DNA from: an actinobacterium SCGC AAA278-I18
Lineage (GTDB): Bacteria; Actinomycetota; Actinomycetes; Nanopelagicales; Nanopelagicaceae
Length of the DNA: 64,000 nt
NCBI GenBank assembly: GCA_000378865.1
Contig: KB900435.1
Location: 1 to 64,000 of the forward strand
Direction: 5' to 3'
Shown: positions 1-9,282 of the stretch, one piece after another
Layout: every line of letters begins with the position of its first letter
Position numbering within the stretch: position 1 is the stretch's first letter
Translations under genes and position numbers: made by a program
Notes under the pieces: model-generated
Database searches by the model: none
What the model saw: only the letters and a program-made list of their open reading frames with translations
What the model was told of the DNA's origin: nothing

Positions 1-11
1 CACTGGTATTA

Positions 12-1154
12 ATGCAGGTTGAAGCACGCCTTACCGCTGAGCAAAAAGCGATCCAAAATGTAGTTAGGGATTTTGCAACTAAAGAGTTAAGACCAAATAT
101 TGCTAATTGGTATGAGGCAGGTGAATTACCAGCTCGTGATATTGCAAAAGCATTAGGTGGCATTGGCCTGTTGGGTATGCACCTTAAAAATTATGGCTGT
201 GCTGGAACAGATGCGATGTCTTATGGTCTTGCCTGTTTAGAGTTAGAGGCGGTTGACTCTGGATTGCGCTCACTAGTTTCAGTACAAGGCTCACTTGCGA
301 TGTTTGCAATCTATAAATTTGGTTCTGAGGAGCAGAAGCAAGAGTGGCTACCAAAGCTGGCTAAGGGAGATGCAATTGGTTGCTTTGGCTTAACTGAAGC
401 AGATCATGGCTCTAATCCATCTGGAATGACAACCTATGCAAAGCGAAGTGGCTCTGATTGGGTTATTAACGGATCTAAAATGTGGATTACAAATGGTGGC
501 GTAGCAGATGTTGCCATTATCTGGGCGCAAACTGATGAAGGAATTCGCGGCTTTTGTGTGCCAACTAAAACTGCTGGCCTAGTTATTAATCCAATTAAGC
601 ACAAACTTTCCCTACGCGCCTCAATTACTTCTGAACTTGTTTTCAATGATATGAAGCTGCCAGATTCAGCTCGATTGCCAGAGGCTACAAGTCTTCGTGC
701 ACCACTACTTTGTCTTGCTGAGGCACGTTATGGAATTATTTTTGGTTCAGTTGGTGCTGCCCGTGATTGCTTTGAGGTGTCTCTTGGCTATGCCACAACT
801 CGAGAGCAATTTGATGGGCCAATCTCAAAGCACCAATTAACTCAAGGCAAATTTGCTGATATGGCTACAAAAATAACTACTTCGATGCTACTTGCCTACC
901 ACTTAGCAGATCTTAAAGATCAAGGAAAAATTGAGCCAGAGCAAATTAGCATGGGCAAGTTCCACAATGTAAATGCCGCTCTTGAAATTGCTCGAAGTGC
1001 TAGATCTATTCTTGGTGGTGCTGGAATTACTAGCGAATACTCAGTATTTAGGCATATGAGCAACTTAGAGACAGTTCTTACCTATGAAGGAACCCATGAG
1101 ATTCATATGCTGGTGTTAGGCCAAGCACTTACCGGAATTGCAGCCTTTAGATAG
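12..1154 (+). CDS. acyl-CoA dehydrogenase (glutaryl-CoA dehydrogenase-like)
   Basis: 380-aa ORF with acyl-CoA dehydrogenase motifs (CFGLTEADHGSNPSGM, KMWITNG, YEGTHEIHMLVLGQALTG). Confidence 0.88.
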   Translation: MQVEARLTAEQKAIQNVVRDFATKELRPNIANWYEAGELPARDIAKALGGIGLLGMHLKNYGCAGTDAMSYGLACLELEAVDSGLRSLVSVQGSLAMFAIYKFGSEEQKQEWLPKLAKGDAIGCFGLTEADHGSNPSGMTTYAKRSGSDWVINGSKMWITNGGVADVAIIWAQTDEGIRGFCVPTKTAGLVINPIKHKLSLRASITSELVFNDMKLPDSARLPEATSLRAPLLCLAEARYGIIFGSVGAARDCFEVSLGYATTREQFDGPISKHQLTQGKFADMATKITTSMLLAYHLADLKDQGKIEPEQISMGKFHNVNAALEIARSARSILGGAGITSEYSVFRHMSNLETVLTYEGTHEIHMLVLGQALTGIAAFR

Positions 1155-1247
1155 TAATTTTTACTCTTCAAAATAAAAGAGGATCTCTATTGCGCTCTAA
1201 CTACTTACTCTCCTAGATTTAGGCGTAGTCAATTTAAGGAGTTTTAA

Positions 1248-1547
1248 GTGGCAGCACAAACTGTTTATTTATTTGTGCAGGTAAGGGTTAAGCCTGGAAA
1301 ATTTGACCAATTTATTAAACTAATTGAAAAACATGTAGCAGTTATGAGATTAGAGGATGGCTTAATTGCATTAGATCTCTATAAAGATGTTGCCAGTGGC
1401 AATATCTGTGTCTGGGAGGTTTGGCGAGATCGCGCTTCTTGGGATCTACATATGGTTAATGAGAGCTCTAAAGCTTGGCAGGTAGTAGCTGCTGATTATG
1501 TTGATGGTGAGAGCATTACTGTTATGGATGAGATACCTAAGAGTTAA
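1248..1547 (+). CDS. antibiotic biosynthesis monooxygenase (ABM)-domain protein
   Basis: 99 aa, GTG start after aaggag; ABM-like (VKPGKFDQFIKLIEKH...VWEVWRDRASWDLHM). Paralogue at 22903. Confidence 0.75.
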   Translation: MAAQTVYLFVQVRVKPGKFDQFIKLIEKHVAVMRLEDGLIALDLYKDVASGNICVWEVWRDRASWDLHMVNESSKAWQVVAADYVDGESITVMDEIPKS

Positions 1548-1563
1548 CCAAATCTAGTAATAA

Positions 1564-2193
1564 TTAATTAGGAATCCTCTGCCCTACGCACTTTTCTAAG
1601 ATCTTAACAATTGCATCCTTTTCTGGCGCTGTTACCCAAAGAGCGTACTTTGCTTTTACTGCAACTTGCCTGGCAACATAATCACATCGATAGCTTTTAA
1701 GTGGTGGCAACCAGGTGGCAGCATCACCATCACCTTTTTGGCGATTAAGTGAGTAATCAACTGCTAAAAGATTTAGTGGATCATTTGCTATTGCTTCTCG
1801 TTTACTTTTATCAAAGTAGGCAGCCCCGGTTTGCCAAGCATTAGAAAGGGCCACTACATGATCAATATCTACTGTTGATTTGGTAGAGCTAAAGGAAATT
1901 ACTTTGCCACTATATGGATCAAGCAGAGAGCCGGTGATTACCTTACAATCTTTAGTGCCAACCTTAAAGATAACTGTAGTTAGATCACGTTCTAATATCT
2001 CATTACGGGTATCACAACCATTACGGTTCAAATCAGACCAGTGTGGAAATTGCTCTCGGGTGTAACCGGTCTTAGCAGCCCGCCCTTTTACCGCTAACTT
2101 ATTTAAAACTGAGATAGCAGTTGGTGCATCTTGTGCGGTTGCGGTATCTGGAAGTAACAAAGTTAGTAACAGCAACACTACTAACCGTCTCAT
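1564..2193 (-). CDS. secreted HNH endonuclease family protein (DUF1524-like)
   Basis: N-terminal signal peptide, IDHVVALSNAW and DPLNLLAVDYSLNRQKGD motifs typical of DUF1524/HNH proteins. Confidence 0.75.
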   Translation of the reverse strand: MRRLVVLLLLTLLLPDTATAQDAPTAISVLNKLAVKGRAAKTGYTREQFPHWSDLNRNGCDTRNEILERDLTTVIFKVGTKDCKVITGSLLDPYSGKVISFSSTKSTVDIDHVVALSNAWQTGAAYFDKSKREAIANDPLNLLAVDYSLNRQKGDGDAATWLPPLKSYRCDYVARQVAVKAKYALWVTAPEKDAIVKILEKCVGQRIPN

Positions 2194-2352
2194 AAGGTAA
2201 TACTTCAGGTAATGCGGTTATCTGGCAATTATTTAGCAAGACCAAGCCTGTGAGCGTAAAAAGTTTTATTAATAACGCAAAACTTTATTTATCACCCCTA
2301 TTTACTGGCTAGTAACGAGGAAAATTAATTAACCAAGTAGGAAGGATTCGCC

Positions 2353-2424
2353 TTGTTAACAGTAATCATCGTTGTAGTAGTTCTTGTAGCTATCTACATG
2401 TTTATGAAGTCTCGCAAGAAGTAA
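2353..2424 (+). CDS. 23-aa single-pass small membrane protein candidate (MLTVIIVVVVLVAIYMFMKSRKK)
   Basis: TTG start 8 nt after an aggaagga SD-like sequence, hydrophobic core plus basic C-terminus, followed at once by a terminator. Not in the supplied ORF track (too short). Confidence 0.5.
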   Translation: MLTVIIVVVVLVAIYMFMKSRKK

Positions 2425-2436
2425 CTTCTAACTACT

Positions 2437-2472
2437 TATATAGGTCAAGGTGACCCTTGGCCTATATTTTTT
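2437..2472. terminator. intrinsic terminator, probably bidirectional
   Basis: TATAGGTCAAGG-TGAC-CCTTGGCCTATA hairpin followed by a T-rich run, between the small ORF and the convergent UbiA gene. Confidence 0.75.
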
Positions 2473-3278
2473 TATATTACTGAACTACCAATCAACGAAC
2501 CGGCTGCATTAAGCAGTAGTGCCACATCAATTACTGCGGTAATCATTAAGGCAGTAAACATAAGTTTATTTGGAGCAACTGAGGTGATAGTTGCTGCGAC
2601 TAGACCAATTATTAATAGTGGTGTGTTGGGGTGGGTGTGATTAAGTAATAAGGTGGTCAAAATTAACAAGCCACTGCAGATAATCCTTGAATTTGTTTTA
2701 CCTAATCGTTGGGGCAATCCTTTAATACCAGAGGTTAGATCTTGATCTAGATCTTTTAGCACATTAGCAAAGTGGGCAGATACTCCTAATAATGCTGCTG
2801 CAGTAATTAACCAAAGTGGTGGTCTTCGATCAGTTGCCACCACAATGCAAGAGACAAGGGCGGCAAATGCGATCGCATATGGAAGGGGTGAAAGAAGAGT
2901 TGATTTGAAGTAGAGGTTATATGAGATACCCATGCCAACCCCAAATAAATAGATAAGTCCACCCTTAATACCAAGAGGTCCGGCAATATTTACTACAACT
3001 GCAATTGGTGCAACAATCTTTATCGCTTTACTTAATTGAATATTTGTAATTACTCCACTGACTAGTGGTTTATTACTTCGCTTATGCTTTAGATCATCCT
3101 GGTAATCATTTAAATCATTGGTAAAGCCAACTAATAATTGGCCAAGAAATACACCAAAAGCTATTACAAAAGCTGGCCCTTCCCACCAAAGATTACTTGC
3201 TAAAAGTAGAGATGTGACTGTTACTGTCATTGTTGGACCAAAGTGTGATGCTCTTGCAAGGCCAATAATAAATCTCAT
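2472..3278 (-). CDS. UbiA-family prenyltransferase
   Basis: Polytopic 268-aa protein with NDLNDYQDD and KDLDQDLTSGIKGLPQRLG Asp-rich motifs. Confidence 0.82.
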   Translation of the reverse strand: MRFIIGLARASHFGPTMTVTVTSLLLASNLWWEGPAFVIAFGVFLGQLLVGFTNDLNDYQDDLKHKRSNKPLVSGVITNIQLSKAIKIVAPIAVVVNIAGPLGIKGGLIYLFGVGMGISYNLYFKSTLLSPLPYAIAFAALVSCIVVATDRRPPLWLITAAALLGVSAHFANVLKDLDQDLTSGIKGLPQRLGKTNSRIICSGLLILTTLLLNHTHPNTPLLIIGLVAATITSVAPNKLMFTALMITAVIDVALLLNAAGSLIGSSVI

Positions 3279-3378
3279 CTGATAACACTACTGACGGTAA
3301 TTAATTAAAGCAATAAGTAACTAATAGTATTGTGGATAAAAAAATTCATTTGTCATTACTTGTATTAATAATTCGGGG

Positions 3379-3618
3379 ATGAGAAAATTTCCATCAACTA
3401 AATCAAGGAGAGTCTTGAGAATATTAAAGAGTAACCCATTAAATTACTTTGCAAATCGACCATCAAAAGGATCTCATTTGATGTTATTTGCACAAGGCCG
3501 TCAACCTATTCTTTTTCACTATCACCCAAGAATGGAGATCAGTGGCAGAGTTGTCAGAGAAATGTTAGTTGAAAAAGCTGGTTTAACAGAGGAGCAGGCA
3601 TGGAAACTACTTCATTAA
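3379..3618 (+). CDS. type II toxin, HicA-like (YcfA family)
   Basis: 79 aa with a KGSHLMLF motif and C-terminal GRVVREMLVEKAGLTEEQ, as in HicA; overlaps a HicB-like ORF. Confidence 0.7.
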   Translation: MRKFPSTKSRRVLRILKSNPLNYFANRPSKGSHLMLFAQGRQPILFHYHPRMEISGRVVREMLVEKAGLTEEQAWKLLH

Positions 3619-3827
3619 AAATTGCACATGTAACCTACCTTTATGAAGATCCAATTTGGGTTGCAGATTGCAAAGAGGTTGGAATGGTTGGATATCAAGG
3701 AGGTAATTTAGAAAAGGTTAAGAAGCTTGTTACTGAAGGTTTGCAGGTTTATTTTGAAGATGAGCCATTTGAAATAATTGAAGAGATTGAAGGTGAGGTT
3801 TTCACCAAACCTTCTAGCAGTAACTGA
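3600..3827 (+). CDS. HicB-like antitoxin
   Basis: 75 aa overlapping the 3' end of hicA-like ORF by 19 nt; HicB-like pattern (WVADCKEVGMVGYQGGNLEKVKKLVTEGLQVYFED). Confidence 0.6.
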   Translation: METTSLKIAHVTYLYEDPIWVADCKEVGMVGYQGGNLEKVKKLVTEGLQVYFEDEPFEIIEEIEGEVFTKPSSSN

Positions 3828-3889
3828 GAGTTTGCATATCTTTTAATCCGCTCTTCATCCACAAAAACCTATTTGTTCACCATTAGTTA

Positions 3890-4000
3890 ACAGCTCTTGG
3901 GCATAGTTCGCATCAGATCGACTGAGCGAACAGGTTATGCGCGAGATACACCTGACAGTAGGTCCTCCTAGCAGAGAGGCTTTTTCCGATAAAGCCTTTA
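3890..4000 (+). ncRNA. candidate structured small RNA
   Basis: Long stem: TCTTGGGCATA(3895-3905)/TATGCGCGAGA(3936-3946) enclosing GTTCGCaTCAG-ATCGA-CTGAGCGAAC. Then ACCT/AGGT, CCTC/GAGG followed by CTTTTT, and AGGCTTT/AAAGCCT hairpins. No family recognised. Confidence 0.45.
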
Positions 4001-4001
4001 G

Positions 4002-4038
4002 AGTAGAAGCTCCACACCCTTCCAGTGGAGCTTCTACT
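4002..4038. terminator. bidirectional terminator hairpin
   Basis: Perfect 14-bp stem AGTAGAAGCTCCAC...GTGGAGCTTCTACT immediately downstream of the leuS stop. Confidence 0.75.
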
Positions 4039-4044
4039 ATTTAA

Positions 4045-6501
4045 TTAGATAACAAAATTAACTAGTTTTGGTGCAACGGTAATTACCTTTTTTATATCCG
4101 CCCCGATCAATGCTGCTTTAATCTCATTATTTTCTTTGGCAAGCTTTTCTAACTCATCCTTTGTGATATTTGGCGAGACCTCAATGCGATCTTTGATCTT
4201 GCCATTTATTTGCAAGATTGCAATCACATTATCAGCGCCCAATAGAGATTTATCTATTACCGGCCAACCAGCATTAGCAATTGCCGGTTTGTGTCCAAGT
4301 TTTTCCCACATATCCTCAGCTGTGTAAGGGGCAACAAGAGAAAGAGTAATTGCAATTGCTTCGGCTGCCTCGCGCACTGCTGCATCTTGCCCACCACAAC
4401 CAGAGTCAATTGCTTTTCTGGTGGCATTTACTAACTCCATAATTCTGGCAATTACTACGTTAAATCTAAATGATTCAACCGCTAACTCAATATCGGCTAA
4501 TGCTTTATGAGTTACTTTTCTGAGCTCTAAATCACCCTTCTTAAAATCAACCCCAGCCTTACTTGTTACATCCTGGCTAATTCGCCAAGCCCGGTTTAAA
4601 AACTTTAATGAACCAGCAGGTGAAACATCATTCCAAGCAATGTCATCCTCAGGAGGTCCTGCAAAGACTAATGAGACTCTAATTGCATCCACGCCATGCT
4701 TATCTAACTCATCAGATAACTTAACTAAATTGCCTCGGCTCTTACTCATCGCTGAACCATCCATTAAAACCATTCCTTGATTTAATAATCTGGTAAATGG
4801 TTCGGTGAAGGTGAGCATGCCAAGGTCATGTAATACCTTGGTGAAAAAGCGTGAGTAGAGAAGGTGCAAGATCGCATGGGTTACACCACCAACATATTGA
4901 TCAACTGGTAGCCAGGTATCAACTGCTTTTTTATCAAAGGCAACATCATGATGATTAACTGAGGTGTAACGAAGGAAGTACCAAGATGAGTCAACGAAGG
5001 TATCCATTGTGTCTGCATCTCGTTTTGCAGGAGCATTACATTTTGGACATTTAACATTTACCCAATCAGCCGCTGCTCCAAGAGGGGAAGATCCCTTTGG
5101 CTTTAGATCTAATCCTTTAGCATCTGGTAACTCAACTGGTAGTTGATCTTGCGGTACTGGAACTAAACCACACTTATCGCAGTGCACAATCGGAATCGGT
5201 GTTCCCCAAAAACGCTGACGTGAGATTAACCAATCACGCAGGCGGTAATTTTTAGTAGCTTTTCCAACCTTTTTATCTGCTAACTCTTTAATTATTTTAG
5301 TTATTGCTTCATCTTTATTTAAACCAGAAATAGAGCCTGAGTTAATCACCTTGCCATCACCAGATATTGCAACACCTGTGGTGTTTGGATCTTCTAGGCC
5401 AGTATCAATTACAACGCGCACTGGTAATTTCATTGCCCGAGCAAAATCTAAATCTCGCTGATCATGGGCCGGAACTGCCATAATGGCGCCCGTTCCATAA
5501 TCTGCTAATACATAATCAGAGGCCCAGATTGGAATCTTCTCGTTATTTACTGGATTAATTGCATAGCGGTTTAAGAAAATACCAGTTTTAACTCGATCAG
5601 TTGCTAATCGATCAATATCAGAGTCTGCTTTAACAGAGTCTAAATACTTTTTAAACTCACTCTCAACAGCATTACCTGCAACTAACTTTGCTGCCAACTC
5701 AGAATCTGCTGCTACCACCATAAAGGTTGCGCCGTATAAAGTGTCAGGACGAGTTGTATAAACCGTAATCTTTTGATCAAAATCCTCCACTGCAAAATCA
5801 ACCTGAGCGCCAGTTGATCTGCCAATCCAGTTGCGTTGCATCAGTAAGACTTTTTCAGGCCATGCCCCTTCTAGTTGGTCCATGTCATCAAGTAGGCGAT
5901 CGGCGTAATCGGTGATCTTTAAATACCATTGATTTAATTTCTTCTTTGTTACAGCGCTATCACACCTATCGCAAAGACCTGCCACAACCTGCTCATTTGC
6001 TAATACTGTTTGGCAATCTGGGCACCAGTTAACTGCAGAGTCTTTGCGGTATGCCAAACCTTTTTCAAACATCTTAAGAAATAACCATTGATTCCATTTG
6101 TAATACTCAGAATCACAGGTGTGAAGAACTCGATCCCAATCAAATGAACATGCATATCTTCGCATTGAAGCTTTTTGCACATCAATATTTTCATAGGTCC
6201 AAGCCCTAGGGTCGGCATCTCGTTTTATTGCTGCATTCTCAGCCGGTAATCCAAAGGCATCCCAACCAATTGGATGCATTACATTAAAACCTTTTTGAAT
6301 CCAATACCTTGCAATCACATCACCTAATGCATAAGCCTCAGCATGTCCCATGTGTAAGTCCCCTGATGGATAAGGAAACATATCTAAAACATATTTTTTA
6401 GGACGTGCATCATTATCTTTACCAGATTTAAATGGCGCTAACTTGTCCCAAATTGGCAGCCACTTATCCTGCACCGCTTTAAAGTCATAAGCCTCATGCA
6501 T
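4045..6501 (-). CDS. leuS: leucyl-tRNA synthetase
   Basis: 818 aa; HIGH-type [13 protein letters not shown] and KMSKS-type AMSKSRGN motifs, zinc-binding CPKC. Confidence 0.97.
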   Translation of the reverse strand: MHEAYDFKAVQDKWLPIWDKLAPFKSGKDNDARPKKYVLDMFPYPSGDLHMGHAEAYALGDVIARYWIQKGFNVMHPIGWDAFGLPAENAAIKRDADPRAWTYENIDVQKASMRRYACSFDWDRVLHTCDSEYYKWNQWLFLKMFEKGLAYRKDSAVNWCPDCQTVLANEQVVAGLCDRCDSAVTKKKLNQWYLKITDYADRLLDDMDQLEGAWPEKVLLMQRNWIGRSTGAQVDFAVEDFDQKITVYTTRPDTLYGATFMVVAADSELAAKLVAGNAVESEFKKYLDSVKADSDIDRLATDRVKTGIFLNRYAINPVNNEKIPIWASDYVLADYGTGAIMAVPAHDQRDLDFARAMKLPVRVVIDTGLEDPNTTGVAISGDGKVINSGSISGLNKDEAITKIIKELADKKVGKATKNYRLRDWLISRQRFWGTPIPIVHCDKCGLVPVPQDQLPVELPDAKGLDLKPKGSSPLGAAADWVNVKCPKCNAPAKRDADTMDTFVDSSWYFLRYTSVNHHDVAFDKKAVDTWLPVDQYVGGVTHAILHLLYSRFFTKVLHDLGMLTFTEPFTRLLNQGMVLMDGSAMSKSRGNLVKLSDELDKHGVDAIRVSLVFAGPPEDDIAWNDVSPAGSLKFLNRAWRISQDVTSKAGVDFKKGDLELRKVTHKALADIELAVESFRFNVVIARIMELVNATRKAIDSGCGGQDAAVREAAEAIAITLSLVAPYTAEDMWEKLGHKPAIANAGWPVIDKSLLGADNVIAILQINGKIKDRIEVSPNITKDELEKLAKENNEIKAALIGADIKKVITVAPKLVNFVI

Positions 6502-6594
6502 AGCAAAACCAGCTAAGTATGGCGATTGCTTTACTTGCCATCACCGCTCCTTTTGTCTTAAAGATAAATGATAAATCCAGATAGATAAATCTTG

Positions 6595-6667
6595 TGGAGC
6601 TGAGGGGAGTTGAACCCCTGACCCCTTGCATGCCATGCAAGTGCGCTACCAGCTGCGCTACAGCCCC
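6595..6667 (-). tRNA. tRNA-Ala (GGC anticodon)
   Basis: Cloverleaf on minus strand: GGGGCTG...CTTGC-ATGGCAT-GCAAG...GGGGTTCAACTCCCC...CAGCTCCA. Confidence 0.93.
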
Positions 6668-6772
6668 GCTTGTTTACAGGTGCTGACCCTATCTAATTAA
6701 TTGGTCTTTCTAATAATTTATGCGTTATCAAGTGACCTTCCACGCCCTCAATTTAGATGGTAGGTTTTCGAT

Positions 6773-7696
6773 ATGAGCACACCAACTGTAAAAATCAGTA
6801 AAGACCAACATGTTTGGGCATTTAAAGCCGACATGCAACCAGTTGTAACAGTTGATCCAGGCACTGTAATTGAAATAGAAACCTGGGATTGCTTTACCGG
6901 TCAGGTACAAAGCGAGAGTGACACAGTAGAGAAATTAGATTTAACAAGAATTAATAGTGCTACCGGTCCAATTGCAGTTAAAGGTGCACTTCCTGGTGAT
7001 TCAATTTCCGTAACTTTGATTGATATCAAGCCAGGACCACAAGGTGCGGGTATGGTAATTCCAGAGTGGGGTCAATTAATTGATAAGGCAAAATCACCAA
7101 CTACTAGAATTTTTAAAGTAGAAGGTGACACCATAACAATGGTGTCTAATGGTGTGACATTTCCTAAGCGCCCAATGTTTGGAGTAATTGGTGTAGCTCC
7201 TGCCAGTGGTGAGATTTCAACCTTTGCTGCTGATCGTCATGGTGGAAATATGGATGATAATCAAAATGGCATTGGCGCAACTATTCATTTACCGGTATTC
7301 CAACCAGGTGGTCAGTTAGCAATTGGTGATATGCATGCATCAATGGGTGATGGTGAGATCTCAGGTACTGGTGTTGAAATTGGTGGCACTGGAATTATTA
7401 AAGTTGATTTAATAAAAGGAAAAGCTGCTGGTTGGCCAGTTACTGAAACTAAAGATTCTTGGATAACTCATGGCACAACCGCTGACAGTATTGATGGTGC
7501 ATTAAAAAATGCAGTAGAGGAAGCAGCTAAGTTATTAGTTGATGAGTGGGGCTTTACGATGGAGGATGCATTTATATTTTTATCAGTTGCCGGTGATCTT
7601 GGAATCGCCCAATACTGTCATCCCTCGCCAGGCAGTGTGATTGCAAAAATGCGGGTTCCTAAGATCTCCCGTGCGCCTAAACCTTTTAGAATCTAG
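6773..7696 (+). CDS. acetamidase/formamidase family protein
   Basis: 307 aa with FmdA/AmdA-type motifs (GPIAVKGALPGDSISVTLIDI, HGGNMDDNQNGIGATIHLPVFQPGGQLAIGDMHASMGDGE). Confidence 0.88.
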   Translation: MSTPTVKISKDQHVWAFKADMQPVVTVDPGTVIEIETWDCFTGQVQSESDTVEKLDLTRINSATGPIAVKGALPGDSISVTLIDIKPGPQGAGMVIPEWGQLIDKAKSPTTRIFKVEGDTITMVSNGVTFPKRPMFGVIGVAPASGEISTFAADRHGGNMDDNQNGIGATIHLPVFQPGGQLAIGDMHASMGDGEISGTGVEIGGTGIIKVDLIKGKAAGWPVTETKDSWITHGTTADSIDGALKNAVEEAAKLLVDEWGFTMEDAFIFLSVAGDLGIAQYCHPSPGSVIAKMRVPKISRAPKPFRI

Positions 7697-7756
7697 CAAA
7701 CAAATATAGAAATACTCAGGAGTAACTGAGAAAATCTGTAAGACTTCTTCTAATGC

Positions 7757-7776
7757 TTTCAGGCATAGGCCTGAAA
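7757..7776 (+). promoter_or_regulatory. leader hairpin upstream of permease
   Basis: TTTCAGGC-ATAG-GCCTGAAA perfect 8-bp stem about 20 nt before the TTG start, preceded by a CTCAG/CTGAG stem. Confidence 0.35.
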
Positions 7777-7797
7777 CACTAAGAAAGAGGTTGAGCC

Positions 7798-9234
7798 TTG
7801 GCACAACTAGAACGTAATGCGGTTGGACTACGCGAAGTAGCTTTCCAATCAATCTGTTGTATGGCACCAGCTGCTGCAATTGCAGCATCGATTCCCTTTG
7901 GTTCCCCACTAGCAGGTGGCGCACTTCCACTTGCAGTTGTCTTTGCATTTATTGGAATTTTCTTTACCGCATCCAGCATCGGTCAACTTGCTGCTCACAT
8001 CCCATCAGCGGGCTCTGTTGCAACTTATAGCGCAGTAGGACTACGCCCTTGGGTTGGATTCTTAGTCGGCTGGGCATATGCCGCAGTTGAAATCTTGATC
8101 GTGCCACTTGTTATGTTGCAACTTGGTTACACAGTTGCTGGTGAGTGGAACTCTGAGAATTCTTCATTCTCGACCGGTAATTGGTGGATCTTTACCACCC
8201 TTGGCACTTTGCTGGTTGGTTTCTTGGTTTACCGTGGAGTTCGTACCTCAGCTAAAACTGGTGTAATCCTTGGTGCTATTGAAATCACTGTATTCGTGTT
8301 ATTCGGGCTTTACTTAATTGTTAAAGCTGGCGGAAATAATGACCTAGCAGTATTTACAACAAAGTATGCAAATGCTGAAGGTTTCACTGGTTGGTCAGGT
8401 GTTATTGCCGGATCTGTTTTCTGTCTTCTAGCATTCGCTGGCTTTGAAGCAGCAGCCCCACTTGCTGAAGAGACAGAGAATCCAAAGAAAAATATTCCTA
8501 AAGCAGTGATGATTGCAACAGTTTCAATTGGTGCACTTTATGCACTAACTACATATGCTGCTGCGATTACATTTGGACCAGATAAGTTCAAAGATTTCGC
8601 TGGTTATAACAATGGCGTGCCTTGGGATGGGTTAGCAAAGGGTGTTGGAACCATATTCTGGTTACTAGTCCTATTTGCGATTATTAACTCAACAATTGCA
8701 AATGCAAATGGTGGTGCTAACGTGTTCACCAGAACTGCATATGCTTTTGGCCGCGCTGGTGTTTTCCCAGGTAAATTGGCTGAACTTGATCCAAAATATA
8801 AATCTCCACGTAATGCTGTTTTACTGCAACTAATTGTGGGCTTAGTCCTTGCTCTTGGGCTTGGTTCTAAATACACACCACAGACTGCATTTGGAATTGT
8901 CGCTACTGGACTAGTAGTAGCAATTGTTCCGGTTTATATGATTGCAAACCTTGCCTGCGTTGGGTACTTCGCAAAGCATCGCAAAGACGAGCGTCACCCA
9001 TTACTTCACATCTTGGTTCCAATTATTGGATTCCTATTCTTAGTTCCTGGCTTCCTTAATGCAGCTGGAATTACTGGAGTCCCGGGATTGAAGTTTATTG
9101 TGGCACTTTCTTCACCACTGACTCTTGGTGCATATGCAATGGGAGTTTGGATACTTCTTGGATTTGTCGCACTTGCTTATCTAAACAAAAATAAGCCAGA
9201 GGCAATCAAGGCGGTAGCAACAATTCACGGATAA
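7798..9234 (+). CDS. APC-family amino acid permease
   Basis: 478-aa polytopic protein with APC features (AFAGFEAAAPLAEETENPKKNIPKAV). Confidence 0.88.
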   Translation: MAQLERNAVGLREVAFQSICCMAPAAAIAASIPFGSPLAGGALPLAVVFAFIGIFFTASSIGQLAAHIPSAGSVATYSAVGLRPWVGFLVGWAYAAVEILIVPLVMLQLGYTVAGEWNSENSSFSTGNWWIFTTLGTLLVGFLVYRGVRTSAKTGVILGAIEITVFVLFGLYLIVKAGGNNDLAVFTTKYANAEGFTGWSGVIAGSVFCLLAFAGFEAAAPLAEETENPKKNIPKAVMIATVSIGALYALTTYAAAITFGPDKFKDFAGYNNGVPWDGLAKGVGTIFWLLVLFAIINSTIANANGGANVFTRTAYAFGRAGVFPGKLAELDPKYKSPRNAVLLQLIVGLVLALGLGSKYTPQTAFGIVATGLVVAIVPVYMIANLACVGYFAKHRKDERHPLLHILVPIIGFLFLVPGFLNAAGITGVPGLKFIVALSSPLTLGAYAMGVWILLGFVALAYLNKNKPEAIKAVATIHG

Positions 9235-9245
9235 TCAATTAAACA

Positions 9246-9282
9246 AAAAGCCCGTTCACTAGAAATAGTGGGCGGGTTTTTT
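9246..9282 (+). terminator. intrinsic terminator
   Basis: AGCCCGTTCACTA-GAAA-TAGTGGGCGGGTTTTTT. Confidence 0.8.

Noticed and set aside
434-646. Minus-strand 70-aa ORF
   Set aside because: Fully antisense inside a strongly supported acyl-CoA dehydrogenase gene; no family resemblance or SD.
7583-7979. Two overlapping minus-strand ORFs across the amidase-permease junction
   Set aside because: Both are antisense to conserved coding sequence or leader and mutually overlap; neither resembles a known protein.
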